A stretch of DNA of 64,000 nucleotides from Bog-473 sp963745665. GTDB taxonomy: Bacteria; Actinomycetota; Acidimicrobiia; Acidimicrobiales; RAAP-2. The number at the start of each line of letters is the position of its first letter. The first letter of the stretch is position 1. The DNA lies in NCBI GenBank assembly GCA_963745665.1, contig CAVUYE010000002.1, positions 1,550,001-1,614,000 on the forward strand, in the 5' to 3' direction. The notes beneath the pieces were generated by a model, which did no database searches, was not told the origin of the DNA, and saw only the letters and a program-made list of their open reading frames with translations. A program made the translations under genes and the position numbers. Below are positions 35,462 through 43,872 of the stretch, one piece after another.

Positions 35462-36564
35462 CACATCCTCCCGGAGTGTTCGAGCGTGTCGTGGGCCTCG
35501 GGCGATTCGTCGTCCGACTGCTCGAGTGCCCAGGGGTCGAGGGCCGGGCCAGACGGGCTCGGTGCAGCCCAAGGGCGAAACGGTGCCACCAATTGTGCGC
35601 CGTAGACCGCGAGATGGCGATGTCGTGGGGTGGCCTGTTCGACGAGTAGGGGCCGACCCCGGAGCCCGGTGTCCATGCGAACAGTTTCCTTGGTCGGGAA
35701 GATCGCGGTGTGGAACAACTGGTCCCAGATGCTCAGTGCGAAACCGAGATTGACGTCTTGAGGCCCATCGAGTTTGTGGTGGATGCGGTGAAAGTTCGGG
35801 CTGACCACAATCCGTCCGAGGGGCCCGAATCCAAGGCGGGTGTTCGAGTGGGCGAACGCCACGATCCCACCGTAGAGCGCCAGCACCGTCAGCGACAACG
35901 AGCCGTTGGCGAGCAGCACGAGACCGGGGAGGAGCGCCAGGAGGTACGACACGTGGATCAGTGGGTGGGTACGGAAGACGGTGAGGACGTTCATGTCCTC
36001 CTGCGAATGGTGCAGCTCGTGGAACCGCCAGAGCGCTCGGACGCGATGGTTGGCGAGGTGTACGGCCCAGTTGCACCCATCCATCGCCACGATGATCGCG
36101 ACAATCGCGATCCAACGGGGAACCGTGTCCATCTTGGGCAGGACGATCCACGGAAGGAGTCGGCGGACCACCGTCACGAACGAGAGGGTCAACGCCGCCA
36201 CCAAGGGCAACACGAGGGTCGCGTAAACCGCGGTGATCAGCAAGTCGTGGCGGTACCCGCGGGCGAAGAAGGGTCGTGGCTGCGCGGGCCATGCGCGCTC
36301 CACCACCAGGATGAGGCCGACGACGACGAGCGACAGCGGACCGATCACGACGATGCGCAGACTCGTCAGGGAGCCGGCAAAGGCCGTTCCCCCCCAGCCA
36401 CTCGACCAACCGATTCCGACCAGAACCGCCGCCAAGGCCGGGATGCCGAAGGCGGGGAGGTACACCCTGGACGCAAAGCGGGCGCGCCACCCGCTTTGGG
36501 GACGAGTGCGCTCGGTCGCTCTGGGGGTGCGAGTGTTGGGGGGCGCGACGAGGACGGACGACAT
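35461..36564 (-). CDS. Sterol desaturase / fatty acid hydroxylase superfamily membrane protein
   Basis: Integral membrane diiron enzyme family. The histidine clusters are HLANHRVRALWRFHELHHSQ (HxxxH and HxxHH) and NFHRIHHKLD, set between transmembrane segments. Substrate may be a fatty acyl, sterol-like or carotenoid lipid. I chose the ATG at 36564 (MSSVLVAPPNTRT); an upstream ATG at 36639 adds residues without similarity. The C-terminal 80 residues are Pro-rich and charged. It is coupled to DoxX downstream. Confidence 0.82.
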   Translation of the reverse strand: MSSVLVAPPNTRTPRATERTRPQSGWRARFASRVYLPAFGIPALAAVLVGIGWSSGWGGTAFAGSLTSLRIVVIGPLSLVVVGLILVVERAWPAQPRPFFARGYRHDLLITAVYATLVLPLVAALTLSFVTVVRRLLPWIVLPKMDTVPRWIAIVAIIVAMDGCNWAVHLANHRVRALWRFHELHHSQEDMNVLTVFRTHPLIHVSYLLALLPGLVLLANGSLSLTVLALYGGIVAFAHSNTRLGFGPLGRIVVSPNFHRIHHKLDGPQDVNLGFALSIWDQLFHTAIFPTKETVRMDTGLRGRPLLVEQATPRHRHLAVYGAQLVAPFRPWAAPSPSGPALDPWALEQSDDESPEAHDTLEHSGRM

Positions 36565-36592
36565 CAGGACGTCTCCGTGTCGAATCTCGGCA

Positions 36593-37126
36593 CTAGAAGG
36601 CCACTCCACCCGACCCGGAGCTTGTCGTCGCGGTGCCACCGGACCCTGTGCTCGCTTGGGCCGGCTTCGCCGTCACGACGGCCGACCATTTCCCCCACTT
36701 GTCGGTGACGTCTCCGTGCACCTGGCCCGGGCGGGTGTCTTTGACGAACCAGTAGAGGGGCTTTCCGGCATAGGTCAGCTGGAGCGCACCGCCACTCCCC
36801 TTCACGGTGCCCAATTCGGCGGCATTCACGCCGGATCCGGCCGTCGGCTTCGTCACACCCTTGGGCAGCAGGACCTCGGGCCAGACCTTCAGGCAGCTGG
36901 CCCGGCAGGCCACGGTGCTCGGCATCAGGGTGTACACGGTCTTCCCGCTGACGAGGAAGGTGCCCAGCTTCGCCGTGTGGCTCGTCGAGACGACGCTGCT
37001 CGTGGCGGCTCCGGCGGCTCCGGCGGCAGCGGTGGCTGCCAGTCCGCCCAGAGCCAGGGCGATGCCGGCGGTGCGCAGAATCGGAGCCTTTCGGAATGCC
37101 TGTGGGTGCCTCGTCTTGTGGACCAT
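36593..37126 (-). CDS. Secreted protein with Lipoprotein_15 (COG4315) repeats
   Basis: Exported 177-residue protein. After a signal peptide (to about residue 41, ending AAGAAGAATS) come two copies of the secreted repeat of unknown function: KTVYTLMPSTVACRASCLKV and QLTYAGKPLYWFVKDT. The conserved Tyr-x-aromatic-x-x-Asp pattern shows in the second. The protein ends in a Ser/Gly/Thr tail. GAGGAGAG upstream of the ATG is a good ribosome site. It precedes the hydroxylase and DoxX genes on the same strand. Confidence 0.8.
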   Translation of the reverse strand: MVHKTRHPQAFRKAPILRTAGIALALGGLAATAAAGAAGAATSSVVSTSHTAKLGTFLVSGKTVYTLMPSTVACRASCLKVWPEVLLPKGVTKPTAGSGVNAAELGTVKGSGGALQLTYAGKPLYWFVKDTRPGQVHGDVTDKWGKWSAVVTAKPAQASTGSGGTATTSSGSGGVAF

Positions 37127-37444
37127 GTCACTGCTCTCCTCAATAGTGTCGTGTTGCCAGGGAATACGGGCAGACCCCGCCGAGAGATCGCTTTCCTTGT
37201 TCTTCTACCAGGGACGCAGGTCGAGGCTTCATGGGTGCGGTCGTCAGGGGCACGTGGCAGCACGACGACCTCGACCGGTGCGTGCCGCCGGGGCCGGTCG
37301 GTCACCGAATAACGCTCTGACCTGCGAGGTTTGTTGAGAGCCGGCGACCGGCGCCAAGCCGTCGCTCCCGATGATCCGGATGGAGCGCCCTGCGGGCGCC
37401 GCTGGGTTGGCCCCTTTCGATCCCGACCTCCGTATGGTGACGAT
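37127..37444. other. Intergenic region without a gene
   Basis: About 320 bases between divergent genes. Both strands contain only short frames with no similarity I recognise. It should hold the promoters of the secreted repeat protein (minus) and of the SRPBCC gene (plus); no strong -35/-10 pair stands out. Confidence 0.5.
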
Positions 37445-37900
37445 GTGGGGGCGCCCGTTATCGACTACCGGCACGGCTTCCAGTTCGCCCTGGCGCCGGA
37501 GCAGCTCTGGGAGCTGCTGGAGGAGGTCGACCAGTTCGAGCGATGGTGGCCGTGGCTCTCGCAATGTGAGCTCGAGGGCAACGGGTTGGCTCGAGGGTCG
37601 GTCCTGCGGGGCGTGATCTCGCCTCCCGTGCCCTATCGCATGCGCATCTCGGTCGAACTCGGCGAGTGCGTGCCTCCGCAGTCCATCGACGCCGCGGTCG
37701 GCGGTGACCTGACGGGGGTCGCCCGCCTGCGCCTGCGCCCCGAGGGGGACGGCACTTGGGCTGAGGTGGCATGGACCGTCGAGATGCAACAGCCTGCGAT
37801 GCGCCTGGCCTGTCGGTTCGGCCATCCGCTCTTCCGCCGGGCACACGACCTGGTGGTCGAGGCGACCGTGGCCGGGTTTCGCCGGCGGATCGAGCGCTGA
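37445..37900 (+). CDS. SRPBCC-family (polyketide cyclase/START-like) protein
   Basis: A 151-residue single-domain protein of the START-like ligand-binding fold. It has the typical N-terminus (DYRHGFQFALAPEQLWELL, then FERWWPWLSQCE) and the long C-terminal helix (HDLVVEATVAGFRRRIE). Such proteins bind or cyclise hydrophobic molecules. GTG at 37445 is the first start before the domain; the frame is open upstream to 37331 with no similarity. It converges with the membrane protein gene, leaving 6 bases between stops. Confidence 0.75.
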   Translation: MGAPVIDYRHGFQFALAPEQLWELLEEVDQFERWWPWLSQCELEGNGLARGSVLRGVISPPVPYRMRISVELGECVPPQSIDAAVGGDLTGVARLRLRPEGDGTWAEVAWTVEMQQPAMRLACRFGHPLFRRAHDLVVEATVAGFRRRIER

Positions 37901-37906
37901 CCACCC

Positions 37907-38662
37907 TCAACGAAGCCGGGCGACAGCGAAGGCCGCGGCGAACAGGACGACCGCCCAGGCCATGGCGCGCAGCGCCTGTTCCAAAGGAGCGAGCAACGTG
38001 GATCGGTCGATCGTCTCTTGCGTCCCGTCGGCCAGTGACACGACCCCGGTGGCGCCACGGGCCCGTCGCCGCAGCATCCGAGCCGGCGTGCTCAGCGCAC
38101 GCTGTGCCAGTGACAAGGCCAATGCCCCGGCTGCGGCCAGCGCCGGGGCGAGTGCCAACGTCCCGTTCTGTGCGACATAGGCGGTCAGCACCGGGAAGGC
38201 CCCCCAGCTGGCGGCGAATCCGACGTCGTTGTGCATGATCCCGCCGAAGACCTCGAAGTTGTACCCGACGACGAGAAGGGGCCCGAGCACGAGAAACGGG
38301 ACCAACGCCCAGCCCACTTGTACGACCCCGACCACGCCGAGGGCGAGGGCGCCGGCCAGTCCCACGACGGCCGCGCCCACGAGGGCCGGCGTGGGGATCT
38401 GCGTGCGCAACGGCCTGCCGTGCAACTCGTCGAGCGCGTGGGCGGCGACGCCGACGGCGAGGAAGAAGGCCAGGAGGGTTGCGAGGAGACGGGTCGTGTT
38501 GACGACAGGAGCGAGGCAGGCGCCGATGACGACGTAGCCCAGATGCCAGGCCGTGTACGGCGGGTGCAGCAACGTCCACCAGTCGCGCCACCCACCGGGA
38601 CCGGCGGCGTAGAAGGCGGGGCGCTCCTGGGGCGACGGGTCCTCCTGAGCGGCTTTATCCAC
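37907..38662 (-). CDS. Polytopic membrane protein, possibly UbiA-superfamily
   Basis: A 251-residue protein with about seven hydrophobic segments. LLHPPYTAWHLGYVVIGACL at the N-terminus, AHALDELHGRPL at the end of helix 2 and GFAASWGAFPVL later recall UbiA-type prenyltransferases. The classic NDxxDxxxD motif is not intact, so activity is uncertain. The residues at the Asp-rich position are D-E-L-H. It overlaps the methyltransferase gene upstream by eight bases, so both are likely co-translated. Confidence 0.6.
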   Translation of the reverse strand: MDKAAQEDPSPQERPAFYAAGPGGWRDWWTLLHPPYTAWHLGYVVIGACLAPVVNTTRLLATLLAFFLAVGVAAHALDELHGRPLRTQIPTPALVGAAVVGLAGALALGVVGVVQVGWALVPFLVLGPLLVVGYNFEVFGGIMHNDVGFAASWGAFPVLTAYVAQNGTLALAPALAAAGALALSLAQRALSTPARMLRRRARGATGVVSLADGTQETIDRSTLLAPLEQALRAMAWAVVLFAAAFAVARLR

Positions 38663-39395
38663 TGCGGCGCCGTCCCCACATGACCAACCCTCCGCCGAGG
38701 CTCATGCGTCGCACTCCGACGTCGGCCAGACCCGCCTGACGCCAGGCCTCCACCGTCCAACTCAGCGGATAGCGCCGGTAGTGCGCCGAGATGTTGGGTC
38801 CAAGGAACCGACCCACGTCGTACCACTCTTTGCCGCCGGTCACGTAGCCGCCGACCGGCAGTATCAGTCTGGTGTAGCCCCACCACCAGAAGCGCCAGAA
38901 CCGGCTCTGGGGGAGGAGGAATTCGAGGTTGGCGACGACGCCCCCGGGCTTCACCACCCGGGCCAGCTCGCGCAGTGTGGCTTGCGGGTCATCGACGTAG
39001 CGCAGGAGGTAGGTGAAGGTGAGGGCGTCGAAGGTCCCGTCGGCGAAGGGCAGTTGCTCACCACGACCGGCGACCAACGAGATCCGGCCGGCCATGTGCC
39101 TCTCGGCGACGTTGCGCTGGCCCTGGCGCAGCATGTCGAGCGTGAGGTCGACTCCGACCACTTCCGCCTGGGTGCGCTCGGCGATCTGGAGCGACACACC
39201 CGCCGGACCACAGGCCACATCGAGGACGAGTGCGGGGTGATCGGGGACGACGTGGTCGATCATGGCGCGGCGCCAGCGGCCGTTCTGCCCCATGGACAGG
39301 ACCTCGGCCAGCCGGTCGTAGCGGTATGGCAGCGGGGCGAACAGACGTTGGGCGAATCGGTTGAGGTCGCTCGAGGCCGGGGCCCGCGTCTCCAT
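38655..39395 (-). CDS. Class I SAM methyltransferase, UbiE/MenG-like
   Basis: A 246-residue methyltransferase. The N-terminal block LPYRYDRLAEVLSMGQNGRW is like that of menaquinone/ubiquinone methyltransferases. Motif I is LVLDVACGPAGVSLQ, motif post-I VVGVDLTLDML, and motif II FDALTFTYLLRYVDDP. The C-terminal part has a hydrophobic Trp-rich stretch (FWRFWWWGYTRLILPVGGYV), suggesting membrane contact or an isoprenoid substrate. It diverges from the flavoprotein gene. Confidence 0.8.
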   Translation of the reverse strand: METRAPASSDLNRFAQRLFAPLPYRYDRLAEVLSMGQNGRWRRAMIDHVVPDHPALVLDVACGPAGVSLQIAERTQAEVVGVDLTLDMLRQGQRNVAERHMAGRISLVAGRGEQLPFADGTFDALTFTYLLRYVDDPQATLRELARVVKPGGVVANLEFLLPQSRFWRFWWWGYTRLILPVGGYVTGGKEWYDVGRFLGPNISAHYRRYPLSWTVEAWRQAGLADVGVRRMSLGGGLVMWGRRRSG

Positions 39396-39454
39396 GCAGC
39401 CTCCTCAGGTGTGAGGATCTCACCGTAGACGGTCGACGAGTGAAAGGAGCCGTC

Positions 39455-40720
39455 GTGGGTACGAGGCGCTTTGACGTGCTCGTCGTAGGTGCCGGACCGG
39501 CTGGAAGCACTGCGGCGCTTGTGCTGGCGCGTGCCGGCGCGCACGTCGCCCTGATCGACAAGGCGCGCTTCCCGCGAGACAAGGCCTGCGGCGATCTCGT
39601 CGGGCCGAGGGGGCTGCAAGTGCTGGCAGACCTTGACGTGCCCGAGCCGCCGGGAAAGGACGTCGGTCACCTGGTCGTCATGGGCCCGAGCAACCGGACC
39701 GTCGTTCTCACCTGTATCGACGGGACCGCCTATCCCGGTCGGGGTCGGGTCGTGACCCGCGGTGTCTTTGACGACGCGTTGCGCGACGCCGCTCTCCGGG
39801 CCGGAGCGGTACCCGTCGAAGGCCGGGCCGGTATTCCGGTCTGGTCGGACGCTGAACTCGACGGCTTCGAGGTCGATGGCGGTGACACGCTCCATGCCGA
39901 CTTCGTGATCGGGGCCGACGGGGCCACCAGTCACGTGGCCCACGTGGCAGCACTTGTCGAGGAGTCGAAAGTGCTGTGGGGTTTCGCAGTGCGGACCTAC
40001 GTGGACCAACATGTCGAACACCCGGTGATCGCGCTGTGGGAACAGAGCCGGTGGCAGGCCTTTCCGGGCTACGGCTGGCTCTTCCCGAGCCCCGGTGACG
40101 GCGCCAACCTCGGTGTGGGGATAGGGACCCTCGGAGATCGGCGAGGGGCGACACGGGCGGTGCGGGCGCTCCCCGCCTTCGTGGATCATCTGGTGCGCGT
40201 GGGACTGCTGGGCCGGGGCGCGGCGCAACCGCTCTCCCGTCAACTCGGTGGCTGGTTGAAGATGGGGATGGTTGGCACGGCGCCTGCCGCCGGAAGGGTG
40301 CTTTTGGTGGGCGATGCCGCCGGTCTCGTCAACCCGCTGCAAGGTGAGGGCATCGCGCAGGCCATGACCAGTGGGCGGTCCGCCGCCGAGGCCATCATCT
40401 GCAACGGCGGAAGCGCTGCGGCGCACTACCGCCGCAGCCTTGCCCGATCGCACTTGCCGTATCAGCGCATTGCGGCCGCCGGCCACGCCGCCCTCGTCGG
40501 GCACCCGCGTGCCGTCTCCGCCGCGGGACGGGTTCTCACAGCGCCGGTGATCGGGCGTGCCATGGCCGACGGATGGGGAATCTTTTGGAACGAGCTCCTC
40601 GATGGCGCTGCGCCGGGAAGCCCCCACCGCGTCGCGGCCACGACGACCTGGCTCGGCCGCACGGCGACCCGGGCCAGCCGCGTCTCGCGGTGGTTCGACG
40701 CGCTCGACGACGACCGGTGA
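39455..40720 (+). CDS. Geranylgeranyl reductase-family FAD-dependent oxidoreductase
   Basis: Flavoprotein of 421 residues in the family that saturates isoprenoid chains (GGR/MenJ) and includes related hydroxylases. Seen: FDVLVVGAGPAGSTAALVLA (FAD site), RFPRDKACGDLVGPRG, DFVIGADGATSHV and LLVGDAAGLVNPLQGEGI. I chose GTG 39455 since AAAGGAG at 39443-39449 is correctly spaced for it; GTG 39440 lies ahead of that site. With the MenG-like gene next to it, a role in modifying a quinone or other isoprenoid is plausible but inferred. Confidence 0.82.
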   Translation: MGTRRFDVLVVGAGPAGSTAALVLARAGAHVALIDKARFPRDKACGDLVGPRGLQVLADLDVPEPPGKDVGHLVVMGPSNRTVVLTCIDGTAYPGRGRVVTRGVFDDALRDAALRAGAVPVEGRAGIPVWSDAELDGFEVDGGDTLHADFVIGADGATSHVAHVAALVEESKVLWGFAVRTYVDQHVEHPVIALWEQSRWQAFPGYGWLFPSPGDGANLGVGIGTLGDRRGATRAVRALPAFVDHLVRVGLLGRGAAQPLSRQLGGWLKMGMVGTAPAAGRVLLVGDAAGLVNPLQGEGIAQAMTSGRSAAEAIICNGGSAAAHYRRSLARSHLPYQRIAAAGHAALVGHPRAVSAAGRVLTAPVIGRAMADGWGIFWNELLDGAAPGSPHRVAATTTWLGRTATRASRVSRWFDALDDDR

Positions 40721-40741
40721 TGAGTGGTGGCCGCAGCGAAG

Positions 40742-41533
40742 CTACGAGGGCGAGAGCCGCGCCACGGCGTGGGTCAGCAGGTGTAGATCGCTCTGTCCCG
40801 GCAGCCGGTCGACCCGGCGGTCGATGCGCTCCAAGACATCGGCCCCCTTGTTCCCGTCGAACAGGTAGTTGACGAGGAACCCGACCTCGCGGTTGGGCAT
40901 GACGCCCGAGCCGACGGGCCGCCACCAGTGCGACAAGGCGAAACGCGTCAGCCTCTGTGCCTTCGGGCTGTCGGCCAGACGGCGCGTCGCCTCCGAAGCG
41001 TAGAAGTCGATGTGACCGCCTTCCTGCTTCATGATCCGGCGCAAGAGCTCGCGCAGGGTCGGGTGCCCGGCCGCCTCGGCCAGCCGGGAGTACCCGGCCT
41101 GGGTCGTCCATTCGTTGATGGCGCCCCACGTCATGTGCAGGGCGATGAAGGCACGCCCGGCGAAGGCTGCCGAGGCGATGGTGCTGAGCGTGCTGGTCGC
41201 CTGGCGGCGGCGCCGCCCGTGCCGCAGCGCGGCGATCCGGGGCGCGCCCGCCTCCTCGCCATGGGCCTCGAGCACCTGCCCGATCGCCTCACCGTGCCAC
41301 ATCTCCTCGAACACCCAGCAGGAGAGGAAGGAGGTGACGGCGGGGTCCTGGTGCGCCGGCGTCAACAGGAGGTCGCGCAGATAGCACACGGTGTGGTGCT
41401 CGACGTCGTGCATGTAGCGCAACGAGCGCAACGCATCGGCCGCCAGTGGCTGGTCCTTGAAGTCATCGAAGTCGATGCCATCGAGGTCCAGGCGTCCCGC
41501 CCGGGTCTTGTAGGAATCGATGGTGGTTCGCAT
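40742..41533 (-). CDS. Ferritin-like diiron protein
   Basis: A 263-residue helical protein with the carboxylate/histidine pattern of ferritin-like diiron oxygenases. Candidate ligands are Glu and His in YMHDVEHHTV, FEEMWHGEAIG (Glu-x-x-His), NEWTTQAGYSRL and KQEGGHIDFYASEA (Glu-x-x-His). This spacing resembles acyl-ACP desaturases and related hydroxylases. Substrate unknown. It converges with the flavoprotein gene, 21 bases between stops, and may act on the same product. Confidence 0.72.
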   Translation of the reverse strand: MRTTIDSYKTRAGRLDLDGIDFDDFKDQPLAADALRSLRYMHDVEHHTVCYLRDLLLTPAHQDPAVTSFLSCWVFEEMWHGEAIGQVLEAHGEEAGAPRIAALRHGRRRRQATSTLSTIASAAFAGRAFIALHMTWGAINEWTTQAGYSRLAEAAGHPTLRELLRRIMKQEGGHIDFYASEATRRLADSPKAQRLTRFALSHWWRPVGSGVMPNREVGFLVNYLFDGNKGADVLERIDRRVDRLPGQSDLHLLTHAVARLSPS

Positions 41534-41620
41534 AGCGCCTACTATTCGGAACCCAGGTTAGGCCCGGATGGGCGAAATTCGGGGAATCCAAAGTGGGAAT
41601 CGGGTCCGAACAGGTACTAC

Positions 41621-42195
41621 ATGCCGAGTATCGACGAGGTGAGCGATGCCCAGCTGGTGACCTCCATCGCCCGCTACAGCGAGGTGGCCCTGGCCGAGGC
41701 CTACCGGCGCCACGGCGGTGCGGTCTTCGGACTGGCCAAAGGGTCCTGAACAACCCGACGGACGCCGAGGACGTCACGCAGGAGGTCTTCTTGCGGCTGT
41801 GGAACCAGCCCGACCGCTTCGACGCGGCGCGGGGCTCGCTGCGATCGTTCCTGCTGGCCCAGGCGCACGGCCGGGCCGTCGATGCCGTGCGCTCCTCGAG
41901 CTCGCGGCGCCAGCGCGAGGCCCGCGACGCCCTGCGCACGGCGGAGGCCGCCTACGACATGCAGCGTGAGGTCTGGGACCTGGCCGTGGCCGATCAGGTC
42001 TCGCACGCCATGGGCGAGCTGCCCGAGGAGGAGCGCCGGGCGATCGAGCTCGCCTACTTCGACGGCCGCACCTATCGCGAGGTGGCGCAGCTGCTCGACC
42101 AGCCCGAAGGCACGGTCAAGAGCCGGATCCGCAACGGCATGCGGCGCATGCGGGCCGTGTTGGCGGACTCCGGAGTGCGGGGGGTCGACGCGTGA
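41621..42195 (+). CDS. ECF sigma factor (SigK-like), one frameshift
   Basis: Group 4 sigma factor of about 191 residues. Region 2 begins in one frame (VALAEAYRRHGGAVFGLA) and continues in another (LNNPTDAEDVTQEVFLRLW). One missing base near 41737-41743 explains this. Region 4 has the helix-turn-helix GRTYREVAQLLDQPEGTVK. ATG at 41621 is the start. Its cognate anti-sigma factor overlaps its stop (TGATG). Read literally the gene stops at 41749, so the regulator would be lost; I consider this a sequence error. Confidence 0.87.
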
Positions 42196-42968
42196 TGTCG
42201 CACGACGAAGCCAGCGACCTACTCGGCGCCTACGCGCTCGATGCCGTCGACGGTGACGAGCACAACGAGCTCGAAGCGCATCTCGAGACCTGCCCACGCT
42301 GTCGCGCCGAGCTCGATAGCCTGCGCGAGGTCGCGGCGGCCATGGGCAACTCAGTCGAGCCCGTGCCGGAGGGGCTGTGGTCCCAGATCGCCCTGCGGCT
42401 GCCGGAACGCCGGCAGGAGGAGGAGCCGCCGCCGATGCCGCACCTCGCCACGGAGGCCCGGTCGCCCTTCCGGCCGCCGGCATCGGGCCCGTCCCGCCCG
42501 CGCCGCAATGTGGTCACCACCATCGGCGCCATCGCCGTGGCCGCCGCCGCCGTGGCGGTCGTCCTCGGCATCGGCCTGGTGCGGGCCGACAACAAGGTCT
42601 CCAACCTGCAAGCCACCCAGGCCGGGCCGGCGGCCGCGGTGACGGCCGCGCTCAGCGCGCCCGGGCACCGGGTGGTCTCGCTCGACTCGAGCACGAACGG
42701 GCAACGGGCCGAGGTGGTCGTCCTGCCTTCGGGTCAGGGGTACCTGGTCTCCTCGACGTTGCCGTCCCTGCGCAACGGGCGGACCTACCAGCTGTGGGCG
42801 ACCGCAGGGGGTCGGCCGATCTCCCTCGGTCTGCTGGGCGGTTCGCCTGGCCGGGCCGCCTTCACCATGGCCGGATCGACGCGGCCGTCGCGCCTGAGCA
42901 TCACGGCCGAACCAGCTGGTGGGTCCGTCGTCCCCACTGGTCCGATCCTCGCCACCGGGACTGTCTGA
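42195..42968 (+). CDS. Anti-sigma factor (RskA-like)
   Basis: Membrane anti-sigma factor of 257 residues. The cytoplasmic part has the zinc anti-sigma pattern HLETCPRCRAEL (His-x3-Cys-x2-Cys). One membrane span lies near residues 105-125 (TIGAIAVAAAAVAVVLGIGL). The outer domain is RskA-like, with GRTYQLWATAGGRPISLGLL. It should hold the sigma factor inactive until regulated proteolysis. Start ATG at 42195 overlaps the sigma stop. Confidence 0.87.
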   Translation: MSHDEASDLLGAYALDAVDGDEHNELEAHLETCPRCRAELDSLREVAAAMGNSVEPVPEGLWSQIALRLPERRQEEEPPPMPHLATEARSPFRPPASGPSRPRRNVVTTIGAIAVAAAAVAVVLGIGLVRADNKVSNLQATQAGPAAAVTAALSAPGHRVVSLDSSTNGQRAEVVVLPSGQGYLVSSTLPSLRNGRTYQLWATAGGRPISLGLLGGSPGRAAFTMAGSTRPSRLSITAEPAGGSVVPTGPILATGTV

Positions 42969-42999
42969 CGCCGGCACGCAGCTGTTAGGTTCGCTCCTC

Positions 43000-43845
43000 A
43001 TGTCCGAGGAAGACGCACCGAAGCAGCGGAAGCCGATCGAGATCTTCGCCGAGGCCGAGCCCGTCAAGCTCGGCTCCATGCTGCTGACCCTGGTCGAGCC
43101 CCATCGGGGTCACGAGGTGGCCTACAACCGTTGGTACGAGCGGGACCACTTCTACTCCGGCTGCATGGTGGGCCCCTACAACTTCGCCGGGCGTCGTTAC
43201 GTGGCCACGGCCGACCTGAAGGACCTCCGTGACCCGGACCCGTCGGCCATCACGAGGGAGCCCGGACGGGGTTCGTACATCTCGGCCTACTGGGTGCTCG
43301 ACGGCTATTTCGACGTGTGGAACCGCTGGGCGCTGCGCCAGGTCAACGCGCTGCACGCGGCCGGCCGGATGTTTCAGGAGCGCGACCACGTGCACACGCT
43401 TCTCTACCACTACCAGTGGGAGCACCGGCGCGACGCCGACGGCGTCCCGGTGGAGCTGGCACTCGATCACCCCTACCGTGGCTTCGTCACCGTCTTCATC
43501 GACCGCGACGACACGGTGACCAACGAGGAGCTGTGGACGTGGCTGCGCACCGAGCACCTCCCCGCGCTGATGCCGGGGAGCGACGCCGATCTGGTTGCCG
43601 CCTTCACGCCCGTCGCGCTCGAGGTGGACGCCCCCGGCGACGTGCCGCGCGAGAAGGCCCGCGACAACCGCACGGTGCTGCTGTGGTTCCTCAACACCCC
43701 GCCCGAGGTGGCGTGGGAGCCCGTGATCGCGGAACACCGACGCCAGCTCGAGGCGGCGGGTAAGGGCACGGTGATCGCCGCGCTGCCGTTCATCCCGACC
43801 ATCCCGGGCACCGACACGTACACCGACAAACTCTGGGCCGACTGA
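43000..43845 (+). CDS. Conserved protein of unknown function, possibly duplicated alpha/beta-barrel
   Basis: A 281-residue protein without a signal peptide. Family not recognised. The first half has HEVAYNRWYERDHFYSGCM, and the second has a similar WLRTEHLPALMPGSDADL after VTVFIDRDDTVTNEE. This hints at two ferredoxin-like (dimeric alpha/beta-barrel, EthD/Dabb-like) halves. Many Tyr, Trp and His residues are present. ATG at 43000 follows the anti-sigma stop by 31 bases, so it could be read through from the sigma operon. Confidence 0.6.
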   Translation: MSEEDAPKQRKPIEIFAEAEPVKLGSMLLTLVEPHRGHEVAYNRWYERDHFYSGCMVGPYNFAGRRYVATADLKDLRDPDPSAITREPGRGSYISAYWVLDGYFDVWNRWALRQVNALHAAGRMFQERDHVHTLLYHYQWEHRRDADGVPVELALDHPYRGFVTVFIDRDDTVTNEELWTWLRTEHLPALMPGSDADLVAAFTPVALEVDAPGDVPREKARDNRTVLLWFLNTPPEVAWEPVIAEHRRQLEAAGKGTVIAALPFIPTIPGTDTYTDKLWAD

Positions 43846-43872
43846 AGCGCCCGATCGTGGTGGGCCGGCCCG

